Origin: Bacteroidales bacterium
GTDB lineage: Bacteria; Bacteroidota; Bacteroidia; Bacteroidales; UBA932
Direction of reading: 5' to 3'
Length of the DNA: 64,000 nucleotides
Assembly: GCA_017550655.1 (NCBI GenBank)
Contig: JAFZOK010000039.1
Span: 1-64,000 of the forward strand
Both the position numbers and the translations under genes were made by a program. A model generated the notes under the pieces. That model saw only the letters and a program-made list of their open reading frames with translations. It was not told where the DNA came from and searched no databases. Below, in pieces: positions 9,801 through 17,894 of the stretch; positions within the stretch are counted from its first letter, which is position 1; every line of letters starts with the position of its first letter.

Positions 9801-9983
9801 AATCTTCCTAAGAACTTTGTACAGAAGCTTTCTCTCCGCGGCGCCCGCGTATATCTGTCAGGTACAAACCTGATTACCATTTCCAAGGCTGAGTGCGAAC
9901 CTGAACTCCAGTCCGACGGTGTTTACAACTACGGTATGCCGGCTCTGAGAACCTGGTCATTCGGTGTCGAGGTAACTTTCTAA
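6843..9983 (+). CDS. SusC-family TonB-dependent outer-membrane transporter
   Basis: 1046 residues, usual for SusC. Sec signal peptide ending ALAQ at residue 20, a carboxypeptidase-regulatory-like N-terminal domain (VTGTVTAKEDGGPIPGVNVM to about residue 100), the conserved DETIVVAYGTAKKG segment, a plug domain with ADVISVRG-like EISVRGYGSF and YVIDGVP, then the beta-barrel ending WSFGVEVTF. I start at the ATG at 6843; a start at 6681 would add 54 residues before the signal peptide. It pairs with the SusD at 10003. Substrate unknown, because no degradative enzyme is nearby. Confidence 0.93.
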   Translation: MKKVLLFALAALISTMALAQSRVTGTVTAKEDGGPIPGVNVMVKGTRTGSFTDENGKYSINAPANATLVFTSVGYTTLEVPVNGRSVVNAVMASDAIGLDETIVVAYGTAKKGSYSGSAAVVKQDAIKDVPVVSFEQALAGKAAGVQAMSYSGQPGSEVEISVRGYGSFNASNKPLYVIDGVPATSGDWSTGNISTSAMNFLNPSDIESITILKDAAAASLYGSRASNGVVLITTKKGKEGDLVSTFKASVGVSYFSYKKNLEMVSDAQNEALQRMSFRNYAEANPSVWSSYGSVDAYVDNRIAKYYPAFDYDKYIYKDWEKALFQRGISQNYEYSISGGSDKGKIYASVAYTDQHGVVKIDYLQRFTATVNGEAKLNNWFKLGGIMQYSWQYQDGHQDGWSSKDNPMFIWKAVLIDRWPYAYKETGELFEERFSTRFNTINPVGQYKHQINDAKQNRTILKGWAEVAFTDYLKLKTTLSSDWLYVHDKFGWLYGHPNFTAYGTGYASDKHRNINKVVSSTTLNFDKMFDVHHVSAMVGWEAEREKFNGLRLGKTDFSYLGATESVMGTTFDEGYAWSHEEGLLSLFGSASYDFDSKYYVTGTFRRDGSSRLAPDTRWGNFWSVSGTWRFSKENFLEYPWMNDGKIRGSYGTSGTLPSDLFGYMSVYDYWQYGDEGASYPGNIANTDLTWEKNKNWNIGIDATIFDRYNFTVEYFNRKTTDLLLDASVASTTGFSSTLMNKGSMVNRGWEITANVDIIKEKDMELSVGANWSRVHNEVLKLSTDDEAINSGWFWWKKGYNFYQFYTREYLGVNKSGETINGVKPGWPMYAEGSFYEKGEIVDQDVTLRDGTVVKEGSAMPYDGYNYAPARRQNASSMVIHGKRAMPKYFGGFNANFRWKDLSFSMAWTYKVGHYLCNTTQDEVANDGYRTFGQPIMKTQLNPWTTDNPDSDVPMRIYDNNQGGYYNSSRMIVRGDFARLKNMTVSYNLPKNFVQKLSLRGARVYLSGTNLITISKAECEPELQSDGVYNYGMPALRTWSFGVEVTF

Positions 9984-10002
9984 CCATTAAGAATATACAG
10001 AT

Positions 10003-11436
10003 ATGAAAAAGATATTAAGCATAATACTTGTTGCAGTCCTTGCCATTTCCCTTTCTAACTGCAAGGGATTCCTGGATAAGGAGCCTACAGACGCTGTAGT
10101 TGCTGAGAACGCTCTTGCAACTCTGGAGGATGCCGGTGTTGCCGTTAACGGTATGTATACTCTTCTGAAATACTACACCGTATTTGGCAACTACATGATT
10201 CAGATGGGTGACATGAGAGGAGACCTGCTGGTAGCCAGCGAGGGTACCTACATCACTTACTCATACGACTATGACCCTTCACAGAATTCCTACTTCACAC
10301 TGTGGAGAAACTTCTACAGCACCATTACCAGGGCGAATGCCATCATCAAGAACATAGATGCTCTTGAGGTTCCGGCTTCCGAGCAGGACATCAAGGACGA
10401 CTATCTCGGACAGGCATACGCAGTTAGGGCATTCTGCTACTTCAATCTTGCAAGACTTTATGGAAGGCCTTACAAGTTCGACAGCGGAGCTTCCCTTGGA
10501 GCAGTTCTGATCACAGAGCCTGTTTCTCCATCAGAGGCAAGACTTCCAAGAAACACTGTCGCAGAAACCTACACTCAGATTGAAAAAGACCTTGCAACAG
10601 CTCTTCCTCTTCTTTCAAAGAGCAAGAACACAGGCCACTTCAACTACTGGGCTGCAAAATTCCTGCAGGCTAAGGTTGCTCTCTACAAGGGAGACAACGA
10701 GACTGCCTACAGCGCAGCAAAGGAAGTCATCAACAATGGTCCTTACTCTCTGATCCCAAGAGACAAATATCTTGCTTCCTGGGCAGAGGTCGGTAACGAC
10801 GAGTCTATTTTCGAAGGTCTTGTAAACCTCCAGTCCGCTATCGACGGTGATAACGGATTCGGCGGATCATTCTACTACAGCCTGTGGTTCGGATATGACA
10901 ATACCGGAGCAAGCGTAGTTCCTACCAAGCACTGGAGAGACCTCTTCACCTTGACTCCTAATGATATCCGTATCAACTGGATTGATTACGACGATCCTGT
11001 TACCGGATTCAAGCACACCGGAGAGTACTGGCTGAGAAAGTTCATCGGAAACACCGGTTTCACCGCCTTCCTGAACAACCCGAGGTATATGCGTCTTGCA
11101 GAGGCTTACCTGATTGCTGCCGAGGCCGGTATGAACTCCGGAAAGGGCGATGCCGCAAGCCTTCTTCTGGCAGTTGCCCAGAGAGCCGATCCAGATGTAA
11201 CATCCATCGCAGCTACAATGGAAAACATAGAGATCCAGAGACAGAAGGAACTCATCGGCGAGGGAGACCGCTTCTTCGACCTTATGAGGCGTAACGGTAC
11301 CTATACCAAGAACGATCCTCATAACCCGTTCTCCACTGCTCTGAAATGGTCTGACGACAGGGTAATGCTCCCTATCTCTTCAGACGAGAGAATCATCTAT
11401 CCGGAACTCCAGCAGAACCCTGGTTACAAGAACTAA
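10003..11436 (+). CDS. SusD/RagB-family surface glycan- or nutrient-binding lipoprotein
   Basis: 477 residues with a lipobox at Cys20 (SLSNC) followed by the SusD signature KGFLDKEPTD. Internal TPR-like helices (GQAYAVRAFCYFNLARLYGRP), the RLAEAYLIAAEA segment and the C-terminal LPISSDERIIYPELQQNPGY are all SusD hallmarks. It forms the lid of the SusC channel and captures substrate at the cell surface. It starts 19 bases after the SusC stop and is followed by a terminator, so this pair is a closed two-gene unit. Confidence 0.93.
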   Translation: MKKILSIILVAVLAISLSNCKGFLDKEPTDAVVAENALATLEDAGVAVNGMYTLLKYYTVFGNYMIQMGDMRGDLLVASEGTYITYSYDYDPSQNSYFTLWRNFYSTITRANAIIKNIDALEVPASEQDIKDDYLGQAYAVRAFCYFNLARLYGRPYKFDSGASLGAVLITEPVSPSEARLPRNTVAETYTQIEKDLATALPLLSKSKNTGHFNYWAAKFLQAKVALYKGDNETAYSAAKEVINNGPYSLIPRDKYLASWAEVGNDESIFEGLVNLQSAIDGDNGFGGSFYYSLWFGYDNTGASVVPTKHWRDLFTLTPNDIRINWIDYDDPVTGFKHTGEYWLRKFIGNTGFTAFLNNPRYMRLAEAYLIAAEAGMNSGKGDAASLLLAVAQRADPDVTSIAATMENIEIQRQKELIGEGDRFFDLMRRNGTYTKNDPHNPFSTALKWSDDRVMLPISSDERIIYPELQQNPGYKN

Positions 11437-11460
11437 TCCTGACCAGTTAAAACCGTTTTT

Positions 11461-11496
11461 AAAATCCCAAGGTTTGCAGCCTTGGGATTTTTTTTG
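11461..11496 (+). terminator. Rho-independent terminator after the first susD
   Basis: Perfect 12-bp stem AAAATCCCAAGG / CCTTGGGATTTT with a 7-base loop and a run of T. Confidence 0.9.
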
Positions 11497-11571
11497 TACC
11501 TTTATGTATGATTTTTATAAGTTACTTTATGTGAACATTTTAAACTCTTTATTAACCAATCACAATAATCT

Positions 11572-14500
11572 ATGAAAAGATTCCTGTTACTAATTTGTCT
11601 TCTTTGTGCGGGCATTATGGTGTACGCGCAGGGAAAGGTTACGGTATCGGGTACCGTAACGGCAAAGGATGACGGTCTTCCTGTTCCAGGCGTAAACGTT
11701 CTGGTTAAAGGCCTCAAGACCGGAACCTTTACAGACGCGAACGGAAAGTATTCGCTTGCCAACGTTCCCGCCAACGCAACACTTGTCTTCTCGTCTATCG
11801 GATATACCACACTGGAGGTGCCGGTAGGAAACAAAGCTGTAGTTAACGCTGTTCTGAGCGCTGATGCTATGAGCCTGGACGAAACCATAGTCGTTGCATA
11901 CGGTACAGCAAAGAAAGGTACCTATACAGGTGCCGCATCGGTTGTGAGGAATGACGCTATCAAGGACGTTCCTACAACATCCTTCGAGAACGCCCTCAAC
12001 GGTAAGGTAGCTGGTCTGCAGGTAACCCAGGCTTCAGGACAGGCCGGATCTACCACCACCATTCACATCAGGGGTATCGGCTCAATGAACGCATCCACGG
12101 AGCCTCTCTATGTAATCGACGGAGTTCCTGTAATCCAGGGTAACATCGGCCAGATGTCCGACTACAACTACAACACCAACAACGTTATGAGTACCCTCAA
12201 CCCGGATGATATCGAGAGTATCACCGTTTTGAAGGACGCCGCGGCTTCCGCACTTTACGGATCAAGAGCTGCAAACGGAGTTGTTGTGATTACCACCAAG
12301 AGAGGTAAGGTTGGAAAACCAGTAGTAAGCTTCAAGGCTTCCGTTTCACTGTCTCCTTCCTGGGCAACCAAAAACTACGAGGTTGCTTCCGCAGAAGACC
12401 AGGCAGCTCTGGAATACGAGGTATTCTACGATTATTCAATCACACCTAAGAGCGAGGGTGGAAGGGGAACCGACGAGGCCGGTGCAAACAAATACGCTCT
12501 CGGACAGATTAACACTGCTGCCAGATGGAAGAATCACGGTTACGTTATCACTTCAGACGGCACAGGCCGTTACGCAAAACTTAACATCGGCGTTGTAGAA
12601 GGCGCTGAGGCCCGTCTGGGCAAGTACTACGACTGGGAGAAGGCTCTCTTCTCTACCGGAGTTTACCAGACTTATGACGTATCCGTAAGCGGCGGTAACG
12701 ACCAGGCTACCTACTACTCCTCAATCTCCTACACCAGAGACAAGGGACGCGCACTGGACAATAACTTCAGCCGTATTTCCGGACGCATTAACCTTAACCA
12801 GAAGGTAGGCAAGTTCTTCGAACTGATGACCAATGTAAACATCGGTAAAACCAAGACCGTAGGTTACAACGATACCAGAAACATGAGGGGCAACCACTTC
12901 ATGGCAACAAGGAACATGCTCTTCCAGTTCTACTGGCCATATTACTACGATGATCCTAACGAGCCTTACAAGGTATTCAACTCTTACTGCTACAACTCAC
13001 TGTACTACAGAAAACTGTGGGACAACTCGGCAAGGACCTTCAAGGTACAGGCATCGGAGACAGCCACCGCCCACATTCTTCCTGGTCTGGATCTGAAGAC
13101 CGTGTTCTCATACGACAATACAGAGAACAAGGATCACTACTATGTAAATGCAGAGCACTTCAACGGAAGCAGCACAGACGGCGCCGTTCATGAGATGAGC
13201 ACCAACTACTCCAAGATAGTTTCCTCAACTACCCTTAACTACAACACAACAATCAACGATGTTCACAACATCAGCTTCCTCGCAGGTTTCGAGGCCGAGA
13301 AGAACAAAACTGAATTCATCAGGGCTTCCGGTACCTTCCTTCCTGGATCAATGGATGTTGTGGCTGTTGCCGGAACAAAGGACGCTAACGCCTACAACTG
13401 GGGCTACTCTATAGCATCTGTTCTCAGCAGGGTTGAGTACAACTACGACAACAGGTACTATGCATCCGCATCGTTCCGCCGCGACGGTTCCTCCAAGCTC
13501 GGCAAGGAAAACCGCTGGGGTAACTTCTGGTCCGTAGCCGGCAGCTGGAGAATCTCCAACGAGGCCTTCATCAAGGATAACGCCGCCTGGATCTCCAACT
13601 TAAGGCTCAGGGCTTCCTACGGTGTCAACGGAACCCTTCCTACCAACAATTACGGATGGAGGAGCCTTTCTACCGTAACCAGCAAGTATATGTCAAACCC
13701 TGGAAGCATCCTTTCTTCCATCGGCGACGCAGACCTTACCTGGGAGACCAACTACACCACCAACCTGGCATTGGAATTCGGTCTGTTTGACCAGAGATTC
13801 TACGGAACAATCGAGTGGTTCACAAGAGATTCCAAGAACCTGCTCCAGGACGTTCCGCTGCCAACCGCTACTGGTTTCTCTTCTACTTTAAAGAACATCG
13901 GAAAGATTAACAACAGAGGTTGGGAGATTGAACTCGGCGGAGACATTGTCCGCAACAAGGACTGGAAGTGGGATGTAGGAGTGACAGCATCCTTCCTCAA
14001 GTCTGAGGTAAAGAAACTCTACGACGGAGAAGACATTATCTGGTTTGACCCAACCGGAGACGACGACAGGGCAAAGTACATCTACCGCGAAGGCGAGTCC
14101 ACCCTGGCATTCTACGGAAAGGAATGGGCAGGAGTTAATCCGGACAACGGAAAGCAGGTTTGGGTTGCCAACCTGGTTGATGCTTCCGGAAACCCTGTTA
14201 CAGCTCTTACATCTGACCTGGAAGCCGATGGATACTTTATGTATAACGGCAAAATTTCCCACTATGATTATGACATGGTTGAGGAAAAGATCATAGGAAA
14301 AGCCACTCCAAAGGTTTACGGAGGTATCAATACCAACGTTAGCTGGAAGGGCATAAGCCTCGGTCTGAACTTCATCTACAAGCTCGGCGCCAAGTTCTAC
14401 GACGGTGCAGAGAAAGATGTCAACGACGACGGTTACTACTGGACCAGAACCAGAAGCGCCTATGTTGCAAAGAACAGGTGGAGAGAACCTGGCGACAAGA

Positions 14501-14796
14501 CCAGAGTTCCAAGAATCAGCGGTTTGGACCTGACAGACGCAATGCAGAAGAGCTCTCGTTTCCTCTACAACGGAAACTTCCTCAGACTCAAGACCATTAC
14601 CTTGAGCTACAACCTTCCTAAGAACTGGATTAACAAGATCAAGATGTCCAATGCAAGAGTATTCTTCAGCGGAACCAACCTGTTGACCATTGCAGGCTGG
14701 AAAGAGGTTGATCCTGAAGTAAACCAGTATGGCACAAGAGGATGGGAAACTCCATTCAGCAAGACCTACACATTTGGTGTTGAATTCAGTTTCTAA
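11572..14796 (+). CDS. SusC-family TonB-dependent outer-membrane transporter (second pair)
   Basis: 1074 residues. Signal peptide ending VYAQ, then a regulatory-like domain closely similar to the first SusC (VSGTVTAKDDGLPVPGVNVL, FSSIGYTTLEVPVG), the DETIVVAYGTAKKG segment, plug motifs TIHIRGIGSM and YVIDGVP, and a barrel ending TFGVEFSF. The near-identity of the N-terminal third to the other SusC points to an old duplication; the barrels differ much more. No clean TAnnTTTG box is seen upstream (the best, TACTTTAT at 11523, has two mismatches), although the first susD terminator implies a separate start. Confidence 0.93.
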   Translation: MKRFLLLICLLCAGIMVYAQGKVTVSGTVTAKDDGLPVPGVNVLVKGLKTGTFTDANGKYSLANVPANATLVFSSIGYTTLEVPVGNKAVVNAVLSADAMSLDETIVVAYGTAKKGTYTGAASVVRNDAIKDVPTTSFENALNGKVAGLQVTQASGQAGSTTTIHIRGIGSMNASTEPLYVIDGVPVIQGNIGQMSDYNYNTNNVMSTLNPDDIESITVLKDAAASALYGSRAANGVVVITTKRGKVGKPVVSFKASVSLSPSWATKNYEVASAEDQAALEYEVFYDYSITPKSEGGRGTDEAGANKYALGQINTAARWKNHGYVITSDGTGRYAKLNIGVVEGAEARLGKYYDWEKALFSTGVYQTYDVSVSGGNDQATYYSSISYTRDKGRALDNNFSRISGRINLNQKVGKFFELMTNVNIGKTKTVGYNDTRNMRGNHFMATRNMLFQFYWPYYYDDPNEPYKVFNSYCYNSLYYRKLWDNSARTFKVQASETATAHILPGLDLKTVFSYDNTENKDHYYVNAEHFNGSSTDGAVHEMSTNYSKIVSSTTLNYNTTINDVHNISFLAGFEAEKNKTEFIRASGTFLPGSMDVVAVAGTKDANAYNWGYSIASVLSRVEYNYDNRYYASASFRRDGSSKLGKENRWGNFWSVAGSWRISNEAFIKDNAAWISNLRLRASYGVNGTLPTNNYGWRSLSTVTSKYMSNPGSILSSIGDADLTWETNYTTNLALEFGLFDQRFYGTIEWFTRDSKNLLQDVPLPTATGFSSTLKNIGKINNRGWEIELGGDIVRNKDWKWDVGVTASFLKSEVKKLYDGEDIIWFDPTGDDDRAKYIYREGESTLAFYGKEWAGVNPDNGKQVWVANLVDASGNPVTALTSDLEADGYFMYNGKISHYDYDMVEEKIIGKATPKVYGGINTNVSWKGISLGLNFIYKLGAKFYDGAEKDVNDDGYYWTRTRSAYVAKNRWREPGDKTRVPRISGLDLTDAMQKSSRFLYNGNFLRLKTITLSYNLPKNWINKIKMSNARVFFSGTNLLTIAGWKEVDPEVNQYGTRGWETPFSKTYTFGVEFSF

Positions 14797-14814
14797 TTTA
14801 AAAATCACGTGAAT

Positions 14815-16293
14815 ATGAAAAAGTTATACGCTATATTACTTTCTGTTTTATGTCTTGCTACCGTTGCAGGCTGCAACAAGTTCCTGGACATGAAACCAAC
14901 AAACAGCCTCGACTCGGAGTCTTCCATTAACTCCGTCGCCGATGCTCAGGTAGCTCTTAACGGCCTCATGCGACAGATGCTTTCCGGAAGTTTCTACGGA
15001 AGGAACTTCTTCCTTTACGGAGATGCCAAGGGTGGCGATTTCACCGTTGTTTCCAACGGAAGAGGCTATGACGGACTTTATACTTTCGGCCATACGCCAA
15101 CTTCCGGAACATACTCCGGTTTCTGGACGGTTGGATACAAATGCATAGCACAGATTAACAGTACCCTGGAAGCCATTTCAAAGGTAAAGGGAGAGTCTTC
15201 TGACTATGACGATATCGAAGGCCAGCTCTACACCCTGAGGGGCATGCTCTACTTCGACCTTGCAAGACTCTACGGAAGAGACTATGCTTACGACAAGACC
15301 GCTTTGGCAGTTCCTATCGTTCTCGAGCTCAACTCTACCGCAAGAATTCCTCGCAGCACTGTAGATCAGGTTTACACCCAGGCCCTTTCTGACCTTACAA
15401 CCGGTGCCAAGACTATCGGCAAGAGCAAGAAGAACGGCTTCATCAACTACTACGGAAACCTTGCTATCCAGGCTAGAATGGCAATGCACATGCAGCAGTG
15501 GAACACTGCCCTGACTCTCTGCAAGGAGATTATGGGCGGCCCTTACAAGCTGTACAGCAACGCCAACTGGGTTGGATCCTGGGCAAAGCAGTGGGGCGAC
15601 GAGTCCATCATCGAGTTTGCAGTAAACGACGAGGAGGCTGACCTTGGAGTAGGCTCTCTCGGAATCATGATGGTCAGAAGCGGAGACCCTGTAAACACCA
15701 GAGCTACAGGCTACTTTGTAGCAAGCGACTTCTGGCTGGACAGGATGAACGAAGACCCTACGGACATCCGCTGGGGTGTAATGGACGAGGATGAGCTTGC
15801 AGACGCCGGAAAGGTTCCTGGAAGACTCGGTTCCTGCTACAAGTATGTAGGCGGTCTGGCAAGAAAGGGAGACGGCAAGGCAGCTCCTTCCGCAGTGAAT
15901 GTAAAGCTCTGCAGACTCTCAGAGATATATCTGATTGCAGCTGAGGCAGCATTCCATAACGGAGACAAGGCCACCGCAGCCAATTACCTCAAGGAAATAA
16001 CCAAGAGGTCTCCTGGCCTGGCAGAGCCTACAAGTTCTACCGTTACCCTCGACTGGATTCTCAACGAGAAGAGCAAGGAGTGCTACGGAGAAGGCCTCAG
16101 ATTCTGGGACAGAATCCGTAACAACCAGACCATCGAGTTCAACGATATCATTGCCGGAGGCGAGGGAGAACTTCCTCACCCTAACAGGGCTTCCAGCATT
16201 GACAGGACATTCTTCCGCTGCATCCTCCCTATCGATCTGGATGAAATCAACGCAACCGGAAAGGACGTCCTCATCCAGAACCCAGGATATTAA
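14815..16293 (+). CDS. SusD/RagB-family surface lipoprotein (second pair)
   Basis: 492 residues from the ATG at 14815. A GTG six bases upstream would put MN before the signal peptide and is less likely. Lipobox at Cys20 (VAGC), then KFLDMKPTNS, RGMLYFDLARLYGRDY, RLSEIYLIAAEAAF and the terminal LPIDLDEINATG...IQNPGY typical of SusD. It begins 18 bases after its SusC partner. A hairpin terminator follows about 20 bases after the stop. Confidence 0.92.
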   Translation: MKKLYAILLSVLCLATVAGCNKFLDMKPTNSLDSESSINSVADAQVALNGLMRQMLSGSFYGRNFFLYGDAKGGDFTVVSNGRGYDGLYTFGHTPTSGTYSGFWTVGYKCIAQINSTLEAISKVKGESSDYDDIEGQLYTLRGMLYFDLARLYGRDYAYDKTALAVPIVLELNSTARIPRSTVDQVYTQALSDLTTGAKTIGKSKKNGFINYYGNLAIQARMAMHMQQWNTALTLCKEIMGGPYKLYSNANWVGSWAKQWGDESIIEFAVNDEEADLGVGSLGIMMVRSGDPVNTRATGYFVASDFWLDRMNEDPTDIRWGVMDEDELADAGKVPGRLGSCYKYVGGLARKGDGKAAPSAVNVKLCRLSEIYLIAAEAAFHNGDKATAANYLKEITKRSPGLAEPTSSTVTLDWILNEKSKECYGEGLRFWDRIRNNQTIEFNDIIAGGEGELPHPNRASSIDRTFFRCILPIDLDEINATGKDVLIQNPGY

Positions 16294-16301
16294 TAGGTAC
16301 T

Positions 16302-16313
16302 ATCATCCCGACA
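16302..16313 (+). repeat. Copy 1 of ATCATCCCGACA (matches the tRNA-Pro 3' end)
   Basis: The 12-mer ATCATCCCGACA occurs here, again at 16416-16427, and in inverted orientation at 16497-16508, where it is the last 10 bases of tRNA-Pro plus CA. Each copy is followed directly by a terminator-like hairpin. Confidence 0.7.
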
Positions 16314-16346
16314 AAAAAAGCAGCGATCAAATCGCTGCTTTTTTTT
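16313..16346 (+). terminator. Rho-independent terminator after the second susD
   Basis: Stem AAAAAAAGCAGCGAT / ATCGCTGCTTTTTTT with a 3-base loop CAA and a run of eight T. Confidence 0.92.
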
Positions 16347-16351
16347 AATAA

Positions 16352-16407
16352 GGCACCTTGGTGCCCGGCCCGGAGGGCCGTAATCCCCCTTGAGGGGGCG
16401 CAGGGGG
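16352..16407. repeat. Three adjacent perfect hairpins (REP-like element)
   Basis: GGCACC-TT-GGTGCC (16352-16365), CGGCCC-GGA-GGGCCG (16366-16380) and CCCCC-TTGA-GGGGG (16385-16398), with a second GGGGG at 16403-16407 that could compete for the same C run. The patch is far more GC-rich than the flanks and codes for nothing. It has the look of a dispersed repetitive extragenic palindrome. Confidence 0.6.
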
Positions 16408-16415
16408 TGATACTT

Positions 16416-16427
16416 ATCATCCCGACA
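16416..16427 (+). repeat. Copy 2 of ATCATCCCGACA (matches the tRNA-Pro 3' end)
   Basis: Identical to the 12-mer at 16302-16313 and inverted relative to the tRNA gene. Followed at once by a hairpin, as copy 1 is. Confidence 0.7.
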
Positions 16428-16428
16428 T

Positions 16429-16463
16429 AAAAAAGGGGCTTACCACACGGTAAGCCCTTTTTA
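16429..16463. terminator. Hairpin with A/T flanks, possible bidirectional terminator
   Basis: AAAAAGGGG-CTTACC / GGTAAG-CCC-TTTTT with loop ACAC; one extra G bulges on the left arm. The A run on one side and the T run on the other allow termination in either direction. Confidence 0.6.
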
Positions 16464-16464
16464 T

Positions 16465-16496
16465 GAAGAAAAGCAGGCATTCGCCTGCTTTTCTTC
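16465..16496 (-). terminator. Terminator hairpin directly after tRNA-Pro
   Basis: Perfect 14-bp stem GAAGAAAAGCAGGC / GCCTGCTTTTCTTC with a 4-base loop. It begins 2 bases after the tRNA 3' end (minus strand) and has TTTTC within the 3' arm. Confidence 0.7.
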
Positions 16497-16498
16497 TG

Positions 16499-16572
16499 TC
16501 GGGATGATCCGGCTCGAACGGACGACCCCTACGTCCCGAACGTAGTGCGCTAGCCAACTGCGCCACATCCCG
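16499..16572 (-). tRNA. tRNA-Pro (anticodon CGG)
   Basis: Read on the minus strand, 74 nt fold as a standard cloverleaf: acceptor CGGGATG / CATCCCG, discriminator A, D stem GCGC / GCGC, anticodon stem CTACG / CGTAG around TTCGGGA (anticodon CGG), five-base variable loop GGGTC, T stem GTCCG / CGGAT around TTCGAGC. The first base C and the CGG anticodon mark it as proline. CCA is not encoded. Confidence 0.93.
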
Positions 16573-16616
16573 ATTCCCGTTCTTTTGTGAAACGGGTTGC
16601 AAATATAGCAATTTTC

Positions 16617-17888
16617 CTACAACTTGTACTTCTTGCAGAAGGCGGCCTTGAGCTGAGCCATCGCCCTTTCCAGAGTCTTTCTCGGGCAGCCTACGTTAAG
16701 ACGCATGAAGCCTTCTCCGCCAGCGCCGAACATTGCGCCGTCGTTCAGGGCCAGATGAGCCTTGTCAACTACAAAGTCCACAAGTTCTTTCTGAGACAGT
16801 CCAAGATTCCTGAAATCAACGAAAATAAGGAACGAGGCCTCTGGCCTTATCATCCTGATAAGCTGCTTGGTTCCGATCTTTGCTTCGGCAAACTCTTCGT
16901 TCTGTGTGCGGATAACCTTGCCGCTGAGCTCAATGGTCTGGGCCGTGAAATTATCGCGTAGGAACTGTTCTACATAATCTATATTGCCCTTGATGTATTC
17001 CATTGCCTGGGAGAGCCATTCCTTGCCTTTCTCGGAATAGAAAATGGATGACGGCATGAATGAATCATAATGGCCGGCGTCAAACTCTCCGCCCCTGAGG
17101 TATGCGGCAAACTTGTCGTGGAGATCCTTGTCCGTTGCAACCCATTCGCTGGCTCCCACTCCCGCGCAGTTGAATGTCTTGCTTGGAGCGTGGAAGGTAA
17201 TGGTGTTCTTTGCCTGCTTTGCGTTTACGGTGGCAAACGGTATGTGGCCCTTGAAGCTTAGGTCGCAGTGAATCTCGTCGCTGATGACAAAGACTTTGTT
17301 TTCCAGGCAGATGCGGGCAATCCTCTGGAGTTCGGCTTTGCTCCAGACTCTTCCTCCCGGGTTGTGGGGATTGCAAAGAATCATTGCCTTGCAGCCCTTG
17401 ATCCTCTTCTGGAAAAGTGCCCAGTCTATCTCAAAGTCCTCTCCGTTTTTGCCTTCCCTAATAAGCAGAGGGCAGTCCACCTGCTTGCACCTTGCGTATG
17501 CAATCTGGTTTGCAAACGGAAAATAAACAGGAGGGAAAATCAGCACCTTGTCACCCGGCTTCGTAAAGCACCTCAGTGCATGGGCGATTCCCACCACTAT
17601 TCCGGGAACAAATCCCAGCTGGTCCTTGGTGATTTCCCAGCCGTAACGGTCTTTGAACCAGGCGATAATTGCATCGTACCATTTCTGCGGACGGCAACCG
17701 TAGCCAAGCACTCCGCCGTCCACTCTTTTTATCAGGGCATCCGTAAAGAACTTTGGAGTAGCAAAATCCATATCGGCAATCCACATAGGAATTAGGTTCT
17801 TCTTTCCCCAGATGGATTCCGTCATGTCCCATTTGATACAGCTTGTTCCCTTGCGGTTCAGCTCTTTGTCAAATTTATATTGTGTCAT
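16617..17888 (-). CDS. patB: PLP-dependent C-S lyase / aminotransferase, MalY/PatB type
   Basis: 423 residues, fold-type I PLP enzyme of the class I/II aminotransferase family. The MalY/PatB subgroup is shown by the N-terminal KWDMTESIWGKKNLIPMWIA-like segment, CNPHNPGGRVW, SDEIHCDL and the PLP lysine in FHAPSKTFN (Lys237). These enzymes cleave cystathionine or other S-conjugated cysteines to pyruvate, ammonia and a thiol. It is the last gene of the rlmH-kinase-patB unit, 6 bases after the kinase. Its stop lies about 45 bases from the tRNA. Confidence 0.85.
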   Translation of the reverse strand: MTQYKFDKELNRKGTSCIKWDMTESIWGKKNLIPMWIADMDFATPKFFTDALIKRVDGGVLGYGCRPQKWYDAIIAWFKDRYGWEITKDQLGFVPGIVVGIAHALRCFTKPGDKVLIFPPVYFPFANQIAYARCKQVDCPLLIREGKNGEDFEIDWALFQKRIKGCKAMILCNPHNPGGRVWSKAELQRIARICLENKVFVISDEIHCDLSFKGHIPFATVNAKQAKNTITFHAPSKTFNCAGVGASEWVATDKDLHDKFAAYLRGGEFDAGHYDSFMPSSIFYSEKGKEWLSQAMEYIKGNIDYVEQFLRDNFTAQTIELSGKVIRTQNEEFAEAKIGTKQLIRMIRPEASFLIFVDFRNLGLSQKELVDFVVDKAHLALNDGAMFGAGGEGFMRLNVGCPRKTLERAMAQLKAAFCKKYKL

Positions 17889-17894
17889 AGCTTA

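Noticed and set aside
16151..16348. 65-codon plus-strand frame across the end of susD and the terminator
   Set aside because: Overlaps susD in another frame and reads through the terminator hairpin; no protein-like features.
16302..16508. Attachment sites (attL/attR) of an integrated element at tRNA-Pro
   Set aside because: The two extra copies of the 12-mer lie in inverted orientation to the tRNA end and only 70-200 bases away, with no integrase or cargo between them. A classical island is not supported.
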